Position numbers and translations under genes: made by a program. Shown here in pieces: positions 35,241-47,200 of a stretch of DNA of 64,000 bases (the first letter of the stretch is position 1; every line of letters starts with the position of its first letter). The notes beneath the pieces were generated by a model that was given only the letters and a program-made list of their open reading frames with translations, was not told where the DNA came from and searched no databases. Source of the stretch: Rhodamnia argentea (Eukaryota; Streptophyta; Magnoliopsida; Myrtales; Myrtaceae); contig NC_063155.1 of the NCBI RefSeq assembly GCF_020921035.1, forward strand, positions 30,125,294-30,189,293, written 5' to 3'.

Positions 35241-36628
35241 TTAGTTAACTTTTTCCAAGGAAATACTTCACTCGCTGGCCCTGAAAATGAGGTTCTCTCT
35301 TCTCCTCCTCCCTTTCCCATTGCAGTGGTGGTGTTTGAAGCTAAATCATTATATTCACAACAGCCGTCTTCGTCCTCCATTGATTCGAGTTTTCGCAGTA
35401 AATGGTCACGCATACAACCATATTGTCTTATGCCCGCTAGCCTCTTACAAGAGGATTATTAAGCCAAAATTAGGGTGTGATCGGTTCCTAATCCGATCCG
35501 GTCCCACCCTAAAATCGGAAATCGAATCGGGAGGATTGGTTCCAAGGTCAATGACCGGCGACTATCGTTCTGGTCCTATTCTCGAGCGGTCCAATTATTG
35601 GAGCGGTTGTATTTTTCTTTGTGATATAGTTAAATTTTTCTCGCTAATGACATGTACCACATCTCGTTAATAGCATCGCGTTGTCGTTGAATTTGGAAGT
35701 CATACTAATAAGTATCTTAGGTGTAGGTTTACGTTTACATTTATGAAATTTCTTTTAGAAGAACATTTTATATGGTTTGGTTCGGGTGGTCCAGCCCAAT
35801 TCAGTCTGTCCATTATGCTCAACCCTACTAAAAACGATGATCGTGTGAGATTATGTGAAACAACTATTCTAAAAATTCAAACTGTTTAATGAAAGTGCAT
35901 TTTGATTTTAATTATTCCATCACTCCCCTTCACGCTTAATCTGATCTTTTTGTCTAGTATAAGGTGTGAAAATATTTAATTGGGGACGTGAAAAGATTTG
36001 GACTCGGACCTATTACTCATATACCACGTTAAGAACAAAGCTGAAGATTGATTTGGAGAGTATTCCGTATATTTCAATGTACAATAATAAGGAGTACATA
36101 ACTCTATTCATAGACTTTACAGGATGACTATCTACGGTCCAACTCATGTAAGTTACTGGATGACAATCTGAGATGGACCACACTTAAGATCCACGTGATG
36201 CGAAAGTTCATGTATATCAAATTCATATGAGTAGGGCAATACCCAAAACAATAAACGGGGCTAACGTTTGACCGCGCGAAAAAGGACAAAACAGAGGTCT
36301 GTCATTAGTAATAGCATGGGTCTTCTTCACGAGCTGATCAAATAAGGAGCAAGTTGAAACCGAATCCTTAGTTTGTTGTCGACCCCCTAGAAGGTCGCCT
36401 TGTGTTAACAAGAAGTTGTGGCAAAGTTAAAAAGCATTTTGACTTGATTTTCTTCAACTCTGAGGAAAATATGGCGTTTCCATGCTTATCAACTTATTAA
36501 GGTTCATTTCCTCGTAAGGAGCTACTGTGCATGCGTGTGTGTATTTATTGTGTGTATGGAGAATTATTTTCCATCTGATGTAAGTGCTAAGGAGTTGCTT
36601 CCACGATGGTGGTATGAAATTATACTGA
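35241..36628. other. Intergenic, no supported gene
   Basis: Short open frames only. 35231-35413 (-) and 35287-35670 (+) overlap on opposite strands and lack motifs. The 35950-36200 stretch ('ataccacgttaagaac') looks like a dispersed repeat that I cannot classify. Confidence 0.3.
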
Positions 36629-36946
36629 AGGAAAATAACACATATAGTCCTTAAACTTTGACTCAATATGTAATGTGATATTTAAAGATTTAATTTGTTC
36701 AGTGTGGTCTCCGAACCGTGTCCAACGTTTAATGTGGTCCCTAAAATTTTAATTTGTTTAATATGGTCCTTAGATTTTTTTTGTACATGTTCGATTTTGT
36801 CCATGCACTATATGGAAATGTTCGATGATGCCCATTAACTTGAATTAATGAAAGGACAACATCGAATAAATTAAGAGTTCAAAGACCGCATTGCACGTTG
36901 GACCACAATTCAATGACCATCTATATCATTTATTCATAAACTAAAT
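36629..36946. repeat. Foldback element, short complete copy of the 19720-20195 family
   Basis: The left arm (aaataacacatatagtcctt ... caatatgtaatgtg) and the right arm (reverse complement aaatgatatagatggtcatt ... caacgtgcaatgcgg) are inverted. The copy is about 318 bp and non-coding. Confidence 0.6.
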
Positions 36947-37604
36947 AACTAGAGAGGTAAGCGAAGTGGGAGTTATTTTCCACCTAAAGGACCCAACTGG
37001 GCCATCCTTGATGACTGACTGATGTACATTCGATTTCGAAAAATATCCATTCAATGATTTTTGGAAACGTGATTATGTGACTATATTTATTTCACTGTGC
37101 GATTAATAATATATTCTAGGGCCACAAACAAACAAACAACAAATAAGTATAATTTATTGCTAGGTCCACTTTTTTAAAAATTTGTGACTCATAACATGTC
37201 GTTGCTAGGCGACCTGATGATCACGCGATGCATAGCCTACACACGATATGAAAAGATGCATGGCCCCGGTCCCCCCTCTTTAATTGAGTAGGTCTTGCCT
37301 TGTGGTCTTTGCGAGTGTATCTCTCATTCACAAGTAAGCATGGTGGTCCAGAAATATGATGTGCATTGGGATGTCGCATTGGCAGTTCGTCAAACGGGGT
37401 CCACATTTGATAATCTCTTAGGACATGGCAGTCGTTTTGATCCGGCAAGTAAAAATGCAGAGATGCTTCGTTCATTCGACGAAAAAGTTACCAAAATGTT
37501 CCCGCATTTTCTCCTTAACAAATGATTCAAGCAATCTAATCGGCTAATTTACCTTGGAGCATTGTATTCCTTGCAATCCGAATATTTGAAATGCCTGAGT
37601 CACT
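36947..37604. other. Intergenic with a small dispersed repeat
   Basis: Positions 37080-37215 match the small repeat noted in the MLO intron at 25560-25760. No gene is supported. Confidence 0.3.
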
Positions 37605-38145
37605 TGGGCGCGCATGGCAAAATTTTTGTTTTAGAAATCAACTTCTTGCAAGAAATTGATTTTTTACTTTTGATAGAAGTAAATTTTTTTTTACTTCTTC
37701 AAGTGGCTCCAAAAATATTTGAAGCCTATATACGGGAGGTTGACTCGAGTTGGGAAGCTGAAATCTATATACGGGAAGCCCATTACATCCTGGCCCATCA
37801 TCAAAACATTTCGGTCACCCCCTGTAGCAAAAGCGCAAATCAGGTGGCGGATTGGCTTGCTAAATCGCATCGCTCAAACTATGTTCCAGCTTGTTGGGTT
37901 TTTTCCCTGCCCCACCCCCTTTGGGATTTTCTTTATGCTGACGCCCCCGTCTTTGGGCCTTTTTTGTAAGGATTTTTAAGTTTCGGGAATAAAGTCATCT
38001 TTTCGACAAAAAAAAAAAAAAAAAATGGCTCCAAAACTACTTCTAAAGCATTTTCTCCTATAGAAGTAAGAAAATAAAATTGCGTAACCAAATAAATTTT
38101 AAAATAAAAATTTTACTTCAGAAGTGTTGTCATACCCGCCTAACT
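37605..38145. mobile_element. MITE of the 31988-32242 family, interrupted by a LINE fragment
   Basis: The left end (gggcgcgcatggcaaaattt) and the right end (reverse complement ggcgggtatgacaacacttc) are inverted repeats. The interior phrase agtggctccaaaac(t)acttct matches the other family copy in reverse orientation, which fixes the pre-insertion state. The LINE insertion at about 37705-38036 splits it. Confidence 0.55.
37705..38036 (+). mobile_element. 5'-truncated LINE, 3' end of ORF2 with RNase H remnant and poly(A)
   Basis: The element is flanked by an 11-bp target duplication, TGGCTCCAAAA (37705-37715 and 38026-38036), and ends in poly(A) at 38008-38025. The plus-strand frame before the tail (to the stop at 37967-37969) encodes CSKSANQVADWLAKS, the C-terminal motif of the LINE-associated RNase H domain, followed by a ...PHPLWDFLYAD end. 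Only about 300 bp survive, as is typical of reverse transcription that stopped early. The clean duplication and tail suggest a fairly recent insertion. Confidence 0.85.
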
Positions 38146-38448
38146 TTGACCTTTTGATTTCGGGCTTCGAGATATTAGCATGTGCATGAATTTCCACTCA
38201 GAATATGTCCTCCACGTTGAATCTGGCTTTGACTTTCGAGAGACGGCCATTAAGACCTAACTAATAGAGTTTTTGAAAATTGACCCCCAAAAGATAAAAA
38301 AGGCCGTTCGACCCACTAAACATTGGGCTGGATCATTGACCCTTTTTATTCGGAGAAACTAACGAAATGAAAAGCCCGTGGTTGGTCCGACAAGGCGACA
38401 AGTAAAAGTATAGTTCAAAGGGGCAGGGCAAAAAGCAAATCGCAAATG
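38146..38448. other. Intergenic before the tRNA gene
   Basis: No gene is seen. On the minus strand the tRNA is followed by a short T run (ctttttg, about 38431-38436) that could act as an RNA polymerase III terminator. Confidence 0.35.
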
Positions 38449-38520
38449 GGGGCATTCCGAGAATTGAACTCGGGACCTCTCGCACCCTAAGCGAGAATCA
38501 TACCACTAGACCAAATGCCC
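38449..38520 (-). tRNA. tRNA-Pro (anticodon AGG)
   Basis: Read on the minus strand, the 72-nt gene folds into a full cloverleaf. The acceptor is GGGCATT/AATGCCC, the D arm with A box is TGGTCTAGTGG, the anticodon stem CTCGC/GCGAG encloses loop TTAGGGT (anticodon AGG), and the T arm with B box is GGTCCCGAGTTCAATTC. The discriminator base is C and no intron is present. It stands alone in the MLO-MLO spacer. Confidence 0.96.
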
Positions 38521-39625
38521 TTTCTTGATGGTAAGATGTTGAAAAAACAAACTAAATCTAAAAAAAAACTCTTCCAACAAAATATGCCGAATCAACTTCA
38601 AGTCTGCATTTCACGATTGAGGATCTAGCGTAGCTTAAGAAGAGTGTTAACTTTGGAAAATGACGCTACGATCTCGAATATTTTCGGTATAGTACGTGCA
38701 TCTGCATCTTGGTTTACTACATAAGAATCAGCACAAATCCTAAGTTTTTGCTGCTCTAAATACGGAAATCGCTCCGCAAAAGAAAATTTATGTAATGGCC
38801 GTTGATTAAACCGGCTAATATGAACAAAATCATCGGGCCGTGAACATTAGTCAAGTCGAGAAATTCTTAACTAGAGGTAGGTCAAGAACCCGTCCCCTTG
38901 GGTTTCATTTCACTACTCCCAAAACCGCGGCCGTCCCCCTCTTCTGCAGCGACTTCCCTAGCAAGGGGTGCCCAAAAGAGCAGCATTGGAATTAGAAATC
39001 AACCCTGTTTCTAGATGGCGTGCCTTTTAAGTTCCGAGGCATTATCACTTGACTGATGACTTCACACTAGTCCTCCTGGGATTGTGCCTGTCGGAGCGAG
39101 CCTGCCTAAATCTTGGCACTCGTCCTCGCTTTCGCGACCCCACATGACTGCAACCGCAGGACGAAGCAGGCATGTCGGTAAAATGCTGCTCAATCTGAAA
39201 ACGCAAAGTCAGTGGAAATTTGGCCAAGGGAAGAGCAAAGTCTGCTGTGGAAACTGAAGATTCGTCGAACTTGTGTTGTGTCTCTCTTACTTCTAGATGA
39301 AACATTCAGGAATAAGCTTAATTTCGGATACAGCCGTGGTGGAGGCCTAACGATTTCAAGATCACGTGATAGACGTGACCCGAATTCTATCGAAACGTAT
39401 TCATGCACTTACCGCGTAATCATCGATCAGTTCTCTTTATACATATGGCACTATAACACAGTAATATCCCACTATACATGCTGCGCGGGAAGCTAAGATT
39501 TGTTTATAACATGGAAGTGACCGTCGCATGTCCTATAAGATTTGTTTCTAACATGGAAATGACCATCGCATGTCCCCTCGATATAGTATATGCATATAAA
39601 GTAGGATCTTAGTTGAACAAACACA
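38521..39625. other. Intergenic, no supported gene
   Basis: No gene is supported. A near-repeat of about 45 bp (aagatttgttt(a/c)taacatggaa(g/a)tgacc) occurs at 39494 and 39537. Confidence 0.3.
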
Positions 39626-39633
39626 ATATACGT

Positions 39634-40307
39634 GGGAGAATTATTAAAAAACTCATAAATATATTACATTCGTGTCATTTTAGTCGTGAATTCTTTTTTT
39701 TTTTTTGGCTAATTGAGTCCTAAATATTTTGCATTTATGCCATTCTAGCCGAAATCGAGGTGACACGACAAGCGTTGAATTTTTTTAATATTTTTTGAAT
39801 TTTTCTTTATTTTTTTCTCTTTATTTTTTCTTCTTCACTTCCTTCCTCCTCTAGTTGGTCACCGAGGTCCAGCAACCATCCGAAGGCGAGGGCCGCCTAG
39901 ATCGACCTCGCCGGCCTCTTACAAAGCTTCCCCCCCTAGCGAGAGTAAACCTCGCCTAGCCATGGTGAAGCTAACCTCACACTTAGTGAGGCTCGACTCT
40001 TGCAAATCTCACACTTGGTGAGACTCGACCCTTACCGTCGTTGGGAGAGGCTTGCTTTCGCTAGTGGCGACGGGGGACCTCGCCGATCCTGCCGACCCAT
40101 GCCTCTAGCCGGAGGAAGAAGGGAGAGAAGAAAAAAGTTGTCAATGTCGGTATTGACCAAGGCACGTTCGTAATTTCTAATCAGAAGTGGCTAAATAGAC
40201 TAAATTGACATAAATGCAAAAGGTATAATATTCAATTGACAGAAAAATGTTTAAGATTAAATTGACATAATTCAATAAATTTATGATGTTTTTGATAATT
40301 TTTCTTG
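39634..40307. mobile_element. Foldback DNA element with 8-bp target duplication
   Basis: This 674-bp element is flanked by the direct repeat ATATACGT (39626-39633 and 40308-40315). Inverted ends read GGGAGAATTATTAAAAAACT and, from the other strand, CAAGAAAAATTATCAAAAAC. The long arms match the 34612-35240 family. The centre is GC-rich with repeated 'tcacacttggtgaggctcgac' phrases. It is non-coding. The 8-bp duplication points to a hAT-type transposase acting in trans. Confidence 0.75.
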
Positions 40308-40315
40308 ATATACGT

Positions 40316-43300
40316 CATGAAATACCGTTATACAATCCTACCCTTCTTTCATCAGGAATATGTACGAATTGTCATTGATCGCATAAACGTGTCCGGCTTC
40401 GACTTAGCTATCCAAGGGTTAATCCAACGAAGAAGAGAAATGGTGTTGAGTAGCCTTAAGTCGAGTTGAGGGGAAACCAAAATGCTTCGTTCACGAGTTC
40501 TGTTAGAGTTGACTCGGAAAAATCTCCGCTGAACGGCTGCTAATGAACTGTTTACTTCTATGGGGGAAAAAAACAAAAAAAAAAACGCTGTTGACTCCTG
40601 ACATAGCCAAAGGCCACATCACTACTATTCCTGATCTGAATTTGATAAAGCATAATAGAGCCCCTCTCTCTCTCTCTCCCCTCCCTCACATTCTAGTCCT
40701 GCACGTGTAGAACTTTCTAAAAGTCAAAAAGGACATCGGCAATGCGACGAAATGAAAAACCCTTTATGATGGTTTTTCATTTACTATGAGATTAATAACA
40801 TATATTATGAGTCATAAAAATTAAATAATTAAAAATTATCACGACGTTTATTCATTCAAAAATTTATGGCCTACGGCTATAGCATGTTGTTATTCTCACA
40901 GTCATTCAAAGACTGTTATGCTACTAAATCCATCACGAAAAGGCTCAAAAATAGACACGAGAATCGCGACGCATGCTTTGAAAAATAAACTACCCTTTAA
41001 CGTATCCTGAATTATCAAACTAGTCAAATTGAGCTAGTCAAACAACTGTATAGTTTTGTTTGTGGGGGGTGCAATAACTGGTCGGGCAAGTCATGGAAAA
41101 TTAACCCTCGTGCCAGCTTTTGCAGTTAATTTTAAGTGCCAACATGGTAGGAAGGGAACTGAACTAAGGTATTTGAATAATCAGTTTAAAGAATCTCTAA
41201 TTTTAATGCTTTGAACAATGGTCAACAAAGATAGTGTCTCCTCTAGGTGAGGCTTACCCCAGATGTGACGCACCAAAAATTCTACCATGCGTGCATCCAT
41301 CACAAGTTGACACGTTCAACATTGGATGGCCAATCATTCAACTTCGAAAACTAAATGGCAAAGAACGAGCGAAAACGACATCTTGATCGATACCCTTGAT
41401 AGGGGGCCTTTGGACCGCGACCTCGCTTATCATGATGCTGGAATTCGTCCGTTTTCGATTTGAAAATCACATAATGCTGAAAATCACTTAACACTTAGAA
41501 TTTTGCTGCTCAAGGTACACGTCATTAAGATAATTTAATTGAGAACTTATAAAAAAAAGCGGAACTATTTTCATCCCCGATTTGGCTAAATCACTCCTTT
41601 TCTTTTATTAACTTACTAAAATACCTCATCTTCCTCTTCAATTTATGTTTCTTTTTTTGTCAGGCTAATCCACATAACTGCTTTTATTTTTGTTATCTCT
41701 CTCACTAATGCCATAATATAATCGCTTCTTTATACCCATTAACGTGGTCAATTCTAATGTACGGTTTCATATTATTATTCACGGTAAATTTCTATTTATG
41801 ACAGTTTATGAACACACAATTATTTGCCTTTTTTTTTCCGAATAGTGTGAATGAAACTATATTTCAAAGCCAAAAATTAAATGTCAATTTAATTGTTGAG
41901 CCGATCTTGATAAAAACTCGAAAAGAAAAGTTGATTAAAATATGGAAAAGGTTAATTTGTTAAAAAATATTTATATTTAGATCATATCTAAATATTAACA
42001 AAGAATAAACACATAAAAGAAAAAAAACATGAAACTTCTTCCGACTCAGCTCATGCTATGATTTGACCACAAAAAGAAAAAAAAAAACTCATCTTATGAA
42101 GAAAGTAATTAATATCGATTATAAATTCAATCTTATAGCAAGTGGATCAAAGTTTTCAAACATGCTTAAAACTTTCCCCTAAGAAAATATGATACTAGTT
42201 TGAAAGTGCAAAATATGTAAATAAATTATCAACCCCATCTTGCAATTCATATGAAGATGTGAAAAGCTCAAAAGAAAGCACAAATCAACCATGTTTAACT
42301 TTAGAAACCTACAAATTTTTTCGAAAAAAATTTGCTAGATAATTGATTGAATTTAATTTTCAACTTTGAAATAAATTTTTTCTCAAATTATTCCATAAAA
42401 AATAGGCAAATTGTGTGTTCATAAGTAACGAGAAATTGCAAACCTTTTATACAACTTTTGTAATTAAAAAATGAGACCGTAATTAAAATAACGACCTTCT
42501 TTAGGCAAAGCAATAGCATGATACATGATAAGATGATACTTTATTAGATGTAATTTGATATTTATATTGTGAAATTAATTTAAGAGAGAGAATATAAATA
42601 AAGAAGTTATGTTGGTTAGGTTGATGAAAAAGAAACAATAAATTAAAGAAAGAAAATGATATTTTAATCTGTCGATTGAAAAAAAGAAGAAACGACTTAA
42701 CTAAAATGAGAGTGAAAATAATGTCGTCTCTTATATAATTATTACGTTTTCTCAATTCGCACGAAAATTCAGACGTTAAATTTTATTTCGCCTTCACAGA
42801 ACATGAAGATATTATCAGGAAAAGGTGAACGAGTCTTACGATGATGCTTCGATGTTGGACAAAGCACCATGGTTTTGAAGATTTTTACTGTCTTCGGTTT
42901 CCTTGTCAAACCTTTTACTGGATCAGAATTTCTAGGTTTAGCATCTCCTTACGTTAGGTTTCCTAGCAAACTCAACAAGTGTCAATTTTGACGCCCTTGA
43001 CCCCGTAACGGTTCCTTCATGACAATTAGTCACGTGCTCGATCTTTCCACGTGTGCCTTTCTGATTATTAATGGCTGTGCGGAGGCCTTTTTTGTATGAG
43101 CCTACATCTATTGCGCCCAAGATGTCATTCTTCTCCATAGAAAGAAGAGGTGAACGGAAATACTCTGTGACAATAATTTCTTTTCGCCTATAAATTTAAG
43201 TTTTTAAATTGAAATTAACATGGAATCGGAGTCAGGTTCCGCCCCGATTTATTCCGGCTATGCAACTTTTGTTAATCAAATTCCACTTGACTTGCAAGTA

Positions 43301-44190
43301 AGAAGAGTTTTACCTTAAACGTTTTTGGATTGGACATTCTAATACTAATTAAATAGCTTTTCTCTGAATCTCCTCACAAGAACCGATTGCTTGATTAACA
43401 TAAGCATTATAGGAATTAGATGAAATCTCCGCCGATATGACTTTTTTATTACATGCAATGGGCAATTTACCTTAATTCGACCAAAAGTAGAATGAGCATA
43501 TTTCCCTTTACTCCCTTTTTGTCGCCACGACATCGTTTGGCTTTTCTAGACAAAAATCCCAGTTTGTCGACCCCTCCTGCACTCGTCAAGAACAAAAAGG
43601 CAGATAACAAGCTTCTTCAACTCCAAATAAAGATTTCTTAACTCCTAATTCTAGATCCTACCTGCACATGTAGAAACCTAGTTGGACCAACGCTTTCATT
43701 TACCAATTAACGTACGTAGTCAATATCTTTTTCATCACGTAAGCTTTTCAATTTTTTTTTCTCTTTGGGATGTCGAAGCTCATTTTTAGTAAACAAAAAT
43801 TTTCGGCTAATGAGATAATCCATCGATCGATACTAGTCAAAACTCGGATTTGCGGCTTTAAAGGGAATCTTGTGCACTTATAGAGAAGGAAATCGAGCTT
43901 ATATCGTGCGCCGGCGGTCCACAACATTATGTTAGGTTTCAATAATCATACTATAGGGTTTTAATTGATTTTAGGGCGTCCAGAAAAACCTAACTATCTA
44001 TCATTTAATGGGGGAAGGAAGAAAGGGCCCCACATGCTGACTAGACATGAACGTGTCAAAGCGCACAGCATAATGGAAAAGACCTGCGCCTGGTGCTAAC
44101 TTGCGTGGACTCCTCCTCTGCCAATGGCCGAGTCTCGTTGCTGTTCGGTTCCTCCCGGGTCCCAAGTCCAAACCCAAGATTGAACGCTTC
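40316..44190. other. Intergenic, no supported gene
   Basis: A CT microsatellite lies at about 40662-40680 and a third copy of the small repeat at 40775-40935. The rest (41-44.2 kb) is AT-rich with scattered short frames. I see no gene. Confidence 0.3.
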
Positions 44191-44269
44191 TCGACCACTT
44201 CCACTATAAAGACATGCCTCGAGAGTCTCCAAATAATAAAAGGAGCTTCCTCATCAGAATCAGATAGTT
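44191..44269 (+). promoter_or_regulatory. TATA box and leader of the MLO3-type gene
   Basis: A TATA-like ctataaag lies at about 44203-44210, some 65 bases before the start codon at 44270, which gives a short leader. This is position-based inference. Confidence 0.45.
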
Positions 44270-47200
44270 ATGGCCGGAGGAGGAGAAGGATCAGCAGCAG
44301 CAGCAGCTGAAACCACTCGCTCTCTGCTAGACACACCCACATGGGCTTTGGCCACTGTCTGCTTACTCTTCATTTCTATCTCCATCTTCATCGAGCACTT
44401 GATCCACCTTCTCTGCCATGTAAGTCCACCTATCCTGTAACTCGATGAAGAACCAGAGAAGAAAGAAGAGAGAGGGAGGATGAGAAAAGAGAAAGCATTT
44501 GAAGTTAGAAGCTCGTAATGGTTAACTTTTTGTCTCCTTTTGGTTCTGTTGTTCTTGCAGTGGCTCAAGCGGCACCGGAAGACGGCGCTGTTCGAGGCCG
44601 TCGAAAAGCTCAAATCAGGTAAGGCTTCTTCAGTCCCTCGTGTCTGAGGCCATAGTTGTATATCCGAGGTTACCTACGCCAAGATGGAAATGTTGATCTG
44701 CTTGAATTGGCTGTGTCTGTCCGAATTCGAAAGAGTTCGGTGCAAATAACATTTGTTCGCGGGGTCATGAGAGTCGATGCGACACTGAGTGTAGTTTAAA
44801 CGCATGTTGATAAGTTAGCTACAGAAAATGCTTATTGAAATATATGGAAGCGCCAAAAATGTCCACGACTGGGCGAGGCGGAAACGTGTGGAGATCTGAA
44901 CATTGACTGATAATGGCAGTAATCATCTCTTTTCCCCTGGAAAGATTTCTTGTGTGCTTTGGCCAGTTTCCTATAGTACTTTGAAACACACCACACTGAT
45001 TAATGTCTGACTATTTATACTTCCAGATGCATTTTACTACGTCAATCCTAATTGTAAGTTCATTGCCTTTTTGACCGTTTCCTGGCTTGGGGCTTGTTCA
45101 ATCTGTCACAGTGCTCATGCTTCTGGGCTTCATGTCTCTCATACTGGCCGTGACGCAGAGAGCCATCTCCAAGATCTGCGTCCCAACTAGAGTCGCCAAC
45201 GAGATGCTTCCATGCCGCAGAAGCTTGCTCACCAAAACCACCAAATTAAAGCACGGGTTCGGCCGGACTCTGGCTGCCGAAGACGTCCTGAACGGTGTTA
45301 CGTGGCAAATGGAGAGGAGATTGGCCGAGAGGGAGCGGATATTGGCCGAGAGCGGCGATTACTGTGGTTCTAGGGTACGTGCGCATGTCCGATCACATAC
45401 TTCATGCCCTATGCGATTGAATTCTTTTGGCGATAGAGATTTACTATCATTATGACGGCATTTCAATCACAAATTCTCGGCAAATGGGTAAGACAAAAAG
45501 ATCCCTTTTTTTTAAAGTTAGCTATGCTGGAATGTGGCAGGGAATGACCTCGCTCATATCGCAAGAAGGCCTCAACCAGCTCAGCATCTTCATCTTCGTC
45601 TTAGCAGTTATGCAGATTATCTACAGTGTTCTCACCATGGCTCTGGGAAGAGCTAAGGTATCACAGTCGCGACTCCACAGCTCCTTTCCTTTTTTCCTAG
45701 TTTCTCTTTTTGACTGTTTAGGTCAAGAATTTGGAAAGCGTCTTTATCCATTTTATTCAGGATCGCAGCCCGTTCTTTTTCCACGAGTCAAAAAAGTATG
45801 CAAAAGAGTTGAAGACCAAAAAAAAAAATAAAGATAACAAAGAATATAGAGTCGTTTTTTATGGTCATAGAACGAAAAAGACAACCTATCTGTCCAGAAT
45901 TTCTTCCAAACCACACGATGCATAGACCAAATTGTGTGGTCCTTAGTTGCTTACACTCAGTTCTGTTGGTATTTAATAAGCAAGCATATGTTGACCTTCC
46001 GAACAAGATTTGCGGACATATTCAAACCTAGTCCACATTCCACGACACCCCCCATCAATCGATTGTCCGATTCGGGGTGCGTGTTTGTCATCTTGCAAGT
46101 GCAAGCTACTGAAATTTCCGCTTCGAAAACAGAAGGGTTAAGGGAATTAGATCAGTCAGAGCCCGAGCAAATGGGGGAACTTAGGGCCATCGCCATTCCC
46201 ACTTGCTTCGCTCGATCGCGACTTTGTCGTTGAGGAAACTTCTTTTTTTTTTTTTCCCCCTATTTTCGATAAGCAAAGTCGGAATTTGTCACTGATCAAA
46301 TGGAACTGTTTCTGCATGCTTTATTGGCAGATGAGGCGATGGAAAGGTTGGGAGAAAGAGACTCAAACGGTGGAGTATGAAGCAGCTAATGGTAATACGC
46401 CAAATGAACTCTCTTTTAATCTAAATTTGTCTCTGCTTACAAGTCAAAATCGCGCTGCCTTTTTGGACCAACCTTCTTCTGCAAAGCCTCTGTTTTCCCC
46501 TCTGTATCTCGAAATGAATGGCGCTGTCCCAGCTCGTCGCTGTGAACCAAAGTCTTTTTCCCTTCTGTCTTGTTTGCTAATGTCAAGTGTCAATGCTATG
46601 GGGCCTCGTCGGCAAAGTGTTAATGCAAAGAAATGTCACTTTCCTAGCGCATGCTAATTGACAGAAACAGTAAATTCACGACACAGATCGATAGATGCGC
46701 CGTTGTCGCTTTTAGATTTTTTATGAGGTCAGCAATATTGGGGGACCCGGATCGGTAGATGCGTCGATGTCGGTTTTAGATTTTTTTATGAGATCAGCAA
46801 TATTGGGAGTCCTTAGATCGGTTTGCAGAACTTGCACTCGTATTGATCTTGTCCACGAATAATCTCTCTTTCAGGTACGGCATGACACAAGATTTAATTC
46901 GTTTAAGTAATTACCAAAGGCGACATTTTAATGTTGGGTTAATACGCCGATAGGGTTGTGATCGTTTGTTTCTGTTTTTGTGAGTAGATCCGAATCGGTT
47001 CAGATTAACAAGACAGACCACGTTTGGGCGTAGGCACATGGGAGCTTGCACGGAGACATCCCTGCACCTGTGGACGGTGAGCATGCCGTGCCCTGCGGTC
47101 TCCTCCTTAAACGACCGTTCGTTTGATGTTTCTTCTCCTTCTATTAAACTTGTCTGCAAAATTGTTGGAACAGAAATGCTTCTTCCGGCAGTTCTTCCAC

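Noticed and set aside
35231-35670. Minus-strand ESMEDEDGCCEYNDLA frame and plus-strand frame at the edge of a foldback element
   Set aside because: The minus-strand peptide looks mildly gene-like, but it is short, has no splice partners that I can find and no family match.
35950-36210. Possible solo LTR ('ataccacgttaagaac' region)
   Set aside because: No TG...CA ends with matching target duplication could be located.
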